Assembly: GCA_024278345.1 (NCBI GenBank) | Contig: JAJRTK010000003.1 | Location: 1-6,804 of the forward strand | DNA: 6,804 nt | Source: a bacterium | GTDB taxonomy: Bacteria; CSSED10-310; JAJRTK01 | Direction of reading: 5' to 3' | Shown here: positions 6,495 to 6,804 of the stretch, in pieces | Layout: each line of letters starts with the position of its first letter | Numbering within the stretch: position 1 is the first letter of the stretch | Made by a program: the position numbers and the translations under genes | Notes under the pieces: generated by a model | Database searches by the model: none | What the model was told of the DNA's origin: nothing | Seen by the model: only the letters and a program-made list of their open reading frames with translations

Positions 6495-6507
6495 GAGAGC
6501 CTCCGGC

Positions 6508-6611
6508 GGGACCTATCAAATCCCCGCGTTTTTGGGCACCTATCGAAATGCCGTGTTTTTGCTTTACAATTATCTTCGCCGCCCTGGTGGCACCGGCATT
6601 TTGCCGGTGGC
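6508..6611 (-). repeat. Dispersed palindromic repeat, 3' inverted copy with an extra tandem unit
   Basis: On the minus strand this reads as the repeat at 156-232: the CCGGCA-AAA-TGCCGG hairpin block (6586-6611), then TTGTAAAGCAAAAACACGGC, then GATAGGTGCC. It has one more unit than the 5' copy. On the plus strand, ACCTATCAAATCCCCGCG followed by TTTTTGGGC (6511-6537) is followed at once by ACCTATCGAAATGCCGTG followed by TTTTTGC (6538-6562). The terminal ACCTATCAAATCC motif is the part shared with the 5' copy's outer end. Confidence 0.75.
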
Positions 6612-6717
6612 GTACCGGACGGGATTCACGCACTTGAACGGTGGGTTCCTGTAGGGCGTAAACTGGCCTCGGTCATGGTACCGGCCACGGTTCAGATTTC
6701 AGACGCCGCCCCGGGGC

Positions 6718-6804
6718 TTCCAGCCCTGGAACCCGGCGGAGGCTCCGCCTCCGGACCTCCGCTGGGAGCGCCGCTCCCAGACCCACGCCAGGGAGCCAGC
6801 TCCC
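6718..6804. repeat. Cluster of four short palindromes
   Basis: Four near-adjacent perfect inverted repeats are visible: TTCCAG-CC-CTGGAA (6718-6731), GGCGGAG-G-CTCCGCC (6735-6749), CTGGGAGCG-C-CGCTCCCAG (6762-6780) and GGGAGC-CA-GCTCCC (6791-6804, ending at the window edge). Most of 6717-6772 is also the inverted relative of 4306-4361 inside the cyclase gene. This looks like a mosaic of REP-like units that probably continues beyond the window. Confidence 0.65.

Larger units (their letters stand above)
6460..6804. other. 3' intergenic region rich in repeats and palindromes
   Basis: No gene is recognisable in the 345 bases after the cyclase. It carries a hairpin at 6472-6494, the inverted copy of the dispersed repeat (6508-6611), a 14-base near-copy of the hairpin's left part (CTGGCCTCGGTCAT, 6663-6676, 13 of 14 identical to 6472-6485) and a palindrome cluster from 6718 to the window end. 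Confidence 0.6.

Overview
The window is GC-rich bacterial DNA. It holds one intact two-gene operon between remodelled, repeat-laden flanks. No rRNA or tRNA was seen, and nothing fixes the taxon. The short palindromic repeat built on CCGGCA-AGA-TGCCGG, which can be read as 'GTGILPV' on one strand, is a type I associate with Verrucomicrobiota, Planctomycetota and related large-genome lineages. I lean weakly towards that group. The deltaproteobacterial side also carries FecR/CHASE2-cyclase pairs and is not excluded.

Positions 1-333 are the C-terminal end of an IS1595/ISXO2-type transposase. A dispersed palindromic repeat (156-232) breaks it, so the frame changes across the repeat. Positions 334-542 hold nothing I recognise. 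Positions 543 to about 800 encode most of a CRISPR adaptation protein, Cas2. Its core is clear and its catalytic Asp is present, but the C-terminus appears deleted and frameshifted. No cas1, other cas gene or CRISPR array is visible, so this looks like a relic of a CRISPR-Cas locus next to an insertion sequence. Positions 801-1111 are non-coding, with a small palindrome and a weak terminator-like T-run.

Positions 1112-6459 are the operon. The first gene encodes a secreted FecR-domain protein of 483 aa. Eleven bases after its stop codon begins a very large CHASE2-class III adenylate cyclase of 1294 aa. The expected picture, known from this family pair, is an envelope sensor: the exported FecR protein and the extracytoplasmic CHASE2 domain sense something outside the membrane, and the cytoplasmic cyclase makes cAMP. 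The metal-binding and purine-specifying residues of the cyclase are present.

Two things make this cyclase unusual. Its CHASE2 domain is split by roughly 460 residues that include a carboxypeptidase-regulatory-like beta-sandwich. Inside that insert, about 375 bases (4060-4434) look like non-coding palindromic repeat DNA read through in frame. Part of this DNA recurs inverted in the 3' intergenic region.

Positions 6460-6804 are non-coding. They contain a hairpin just after the cyclase stop, an inverted copy of the repeat that breaks the transposase (with an extra tandem unit), and a cluster of four short palindromes reaching the window edge.
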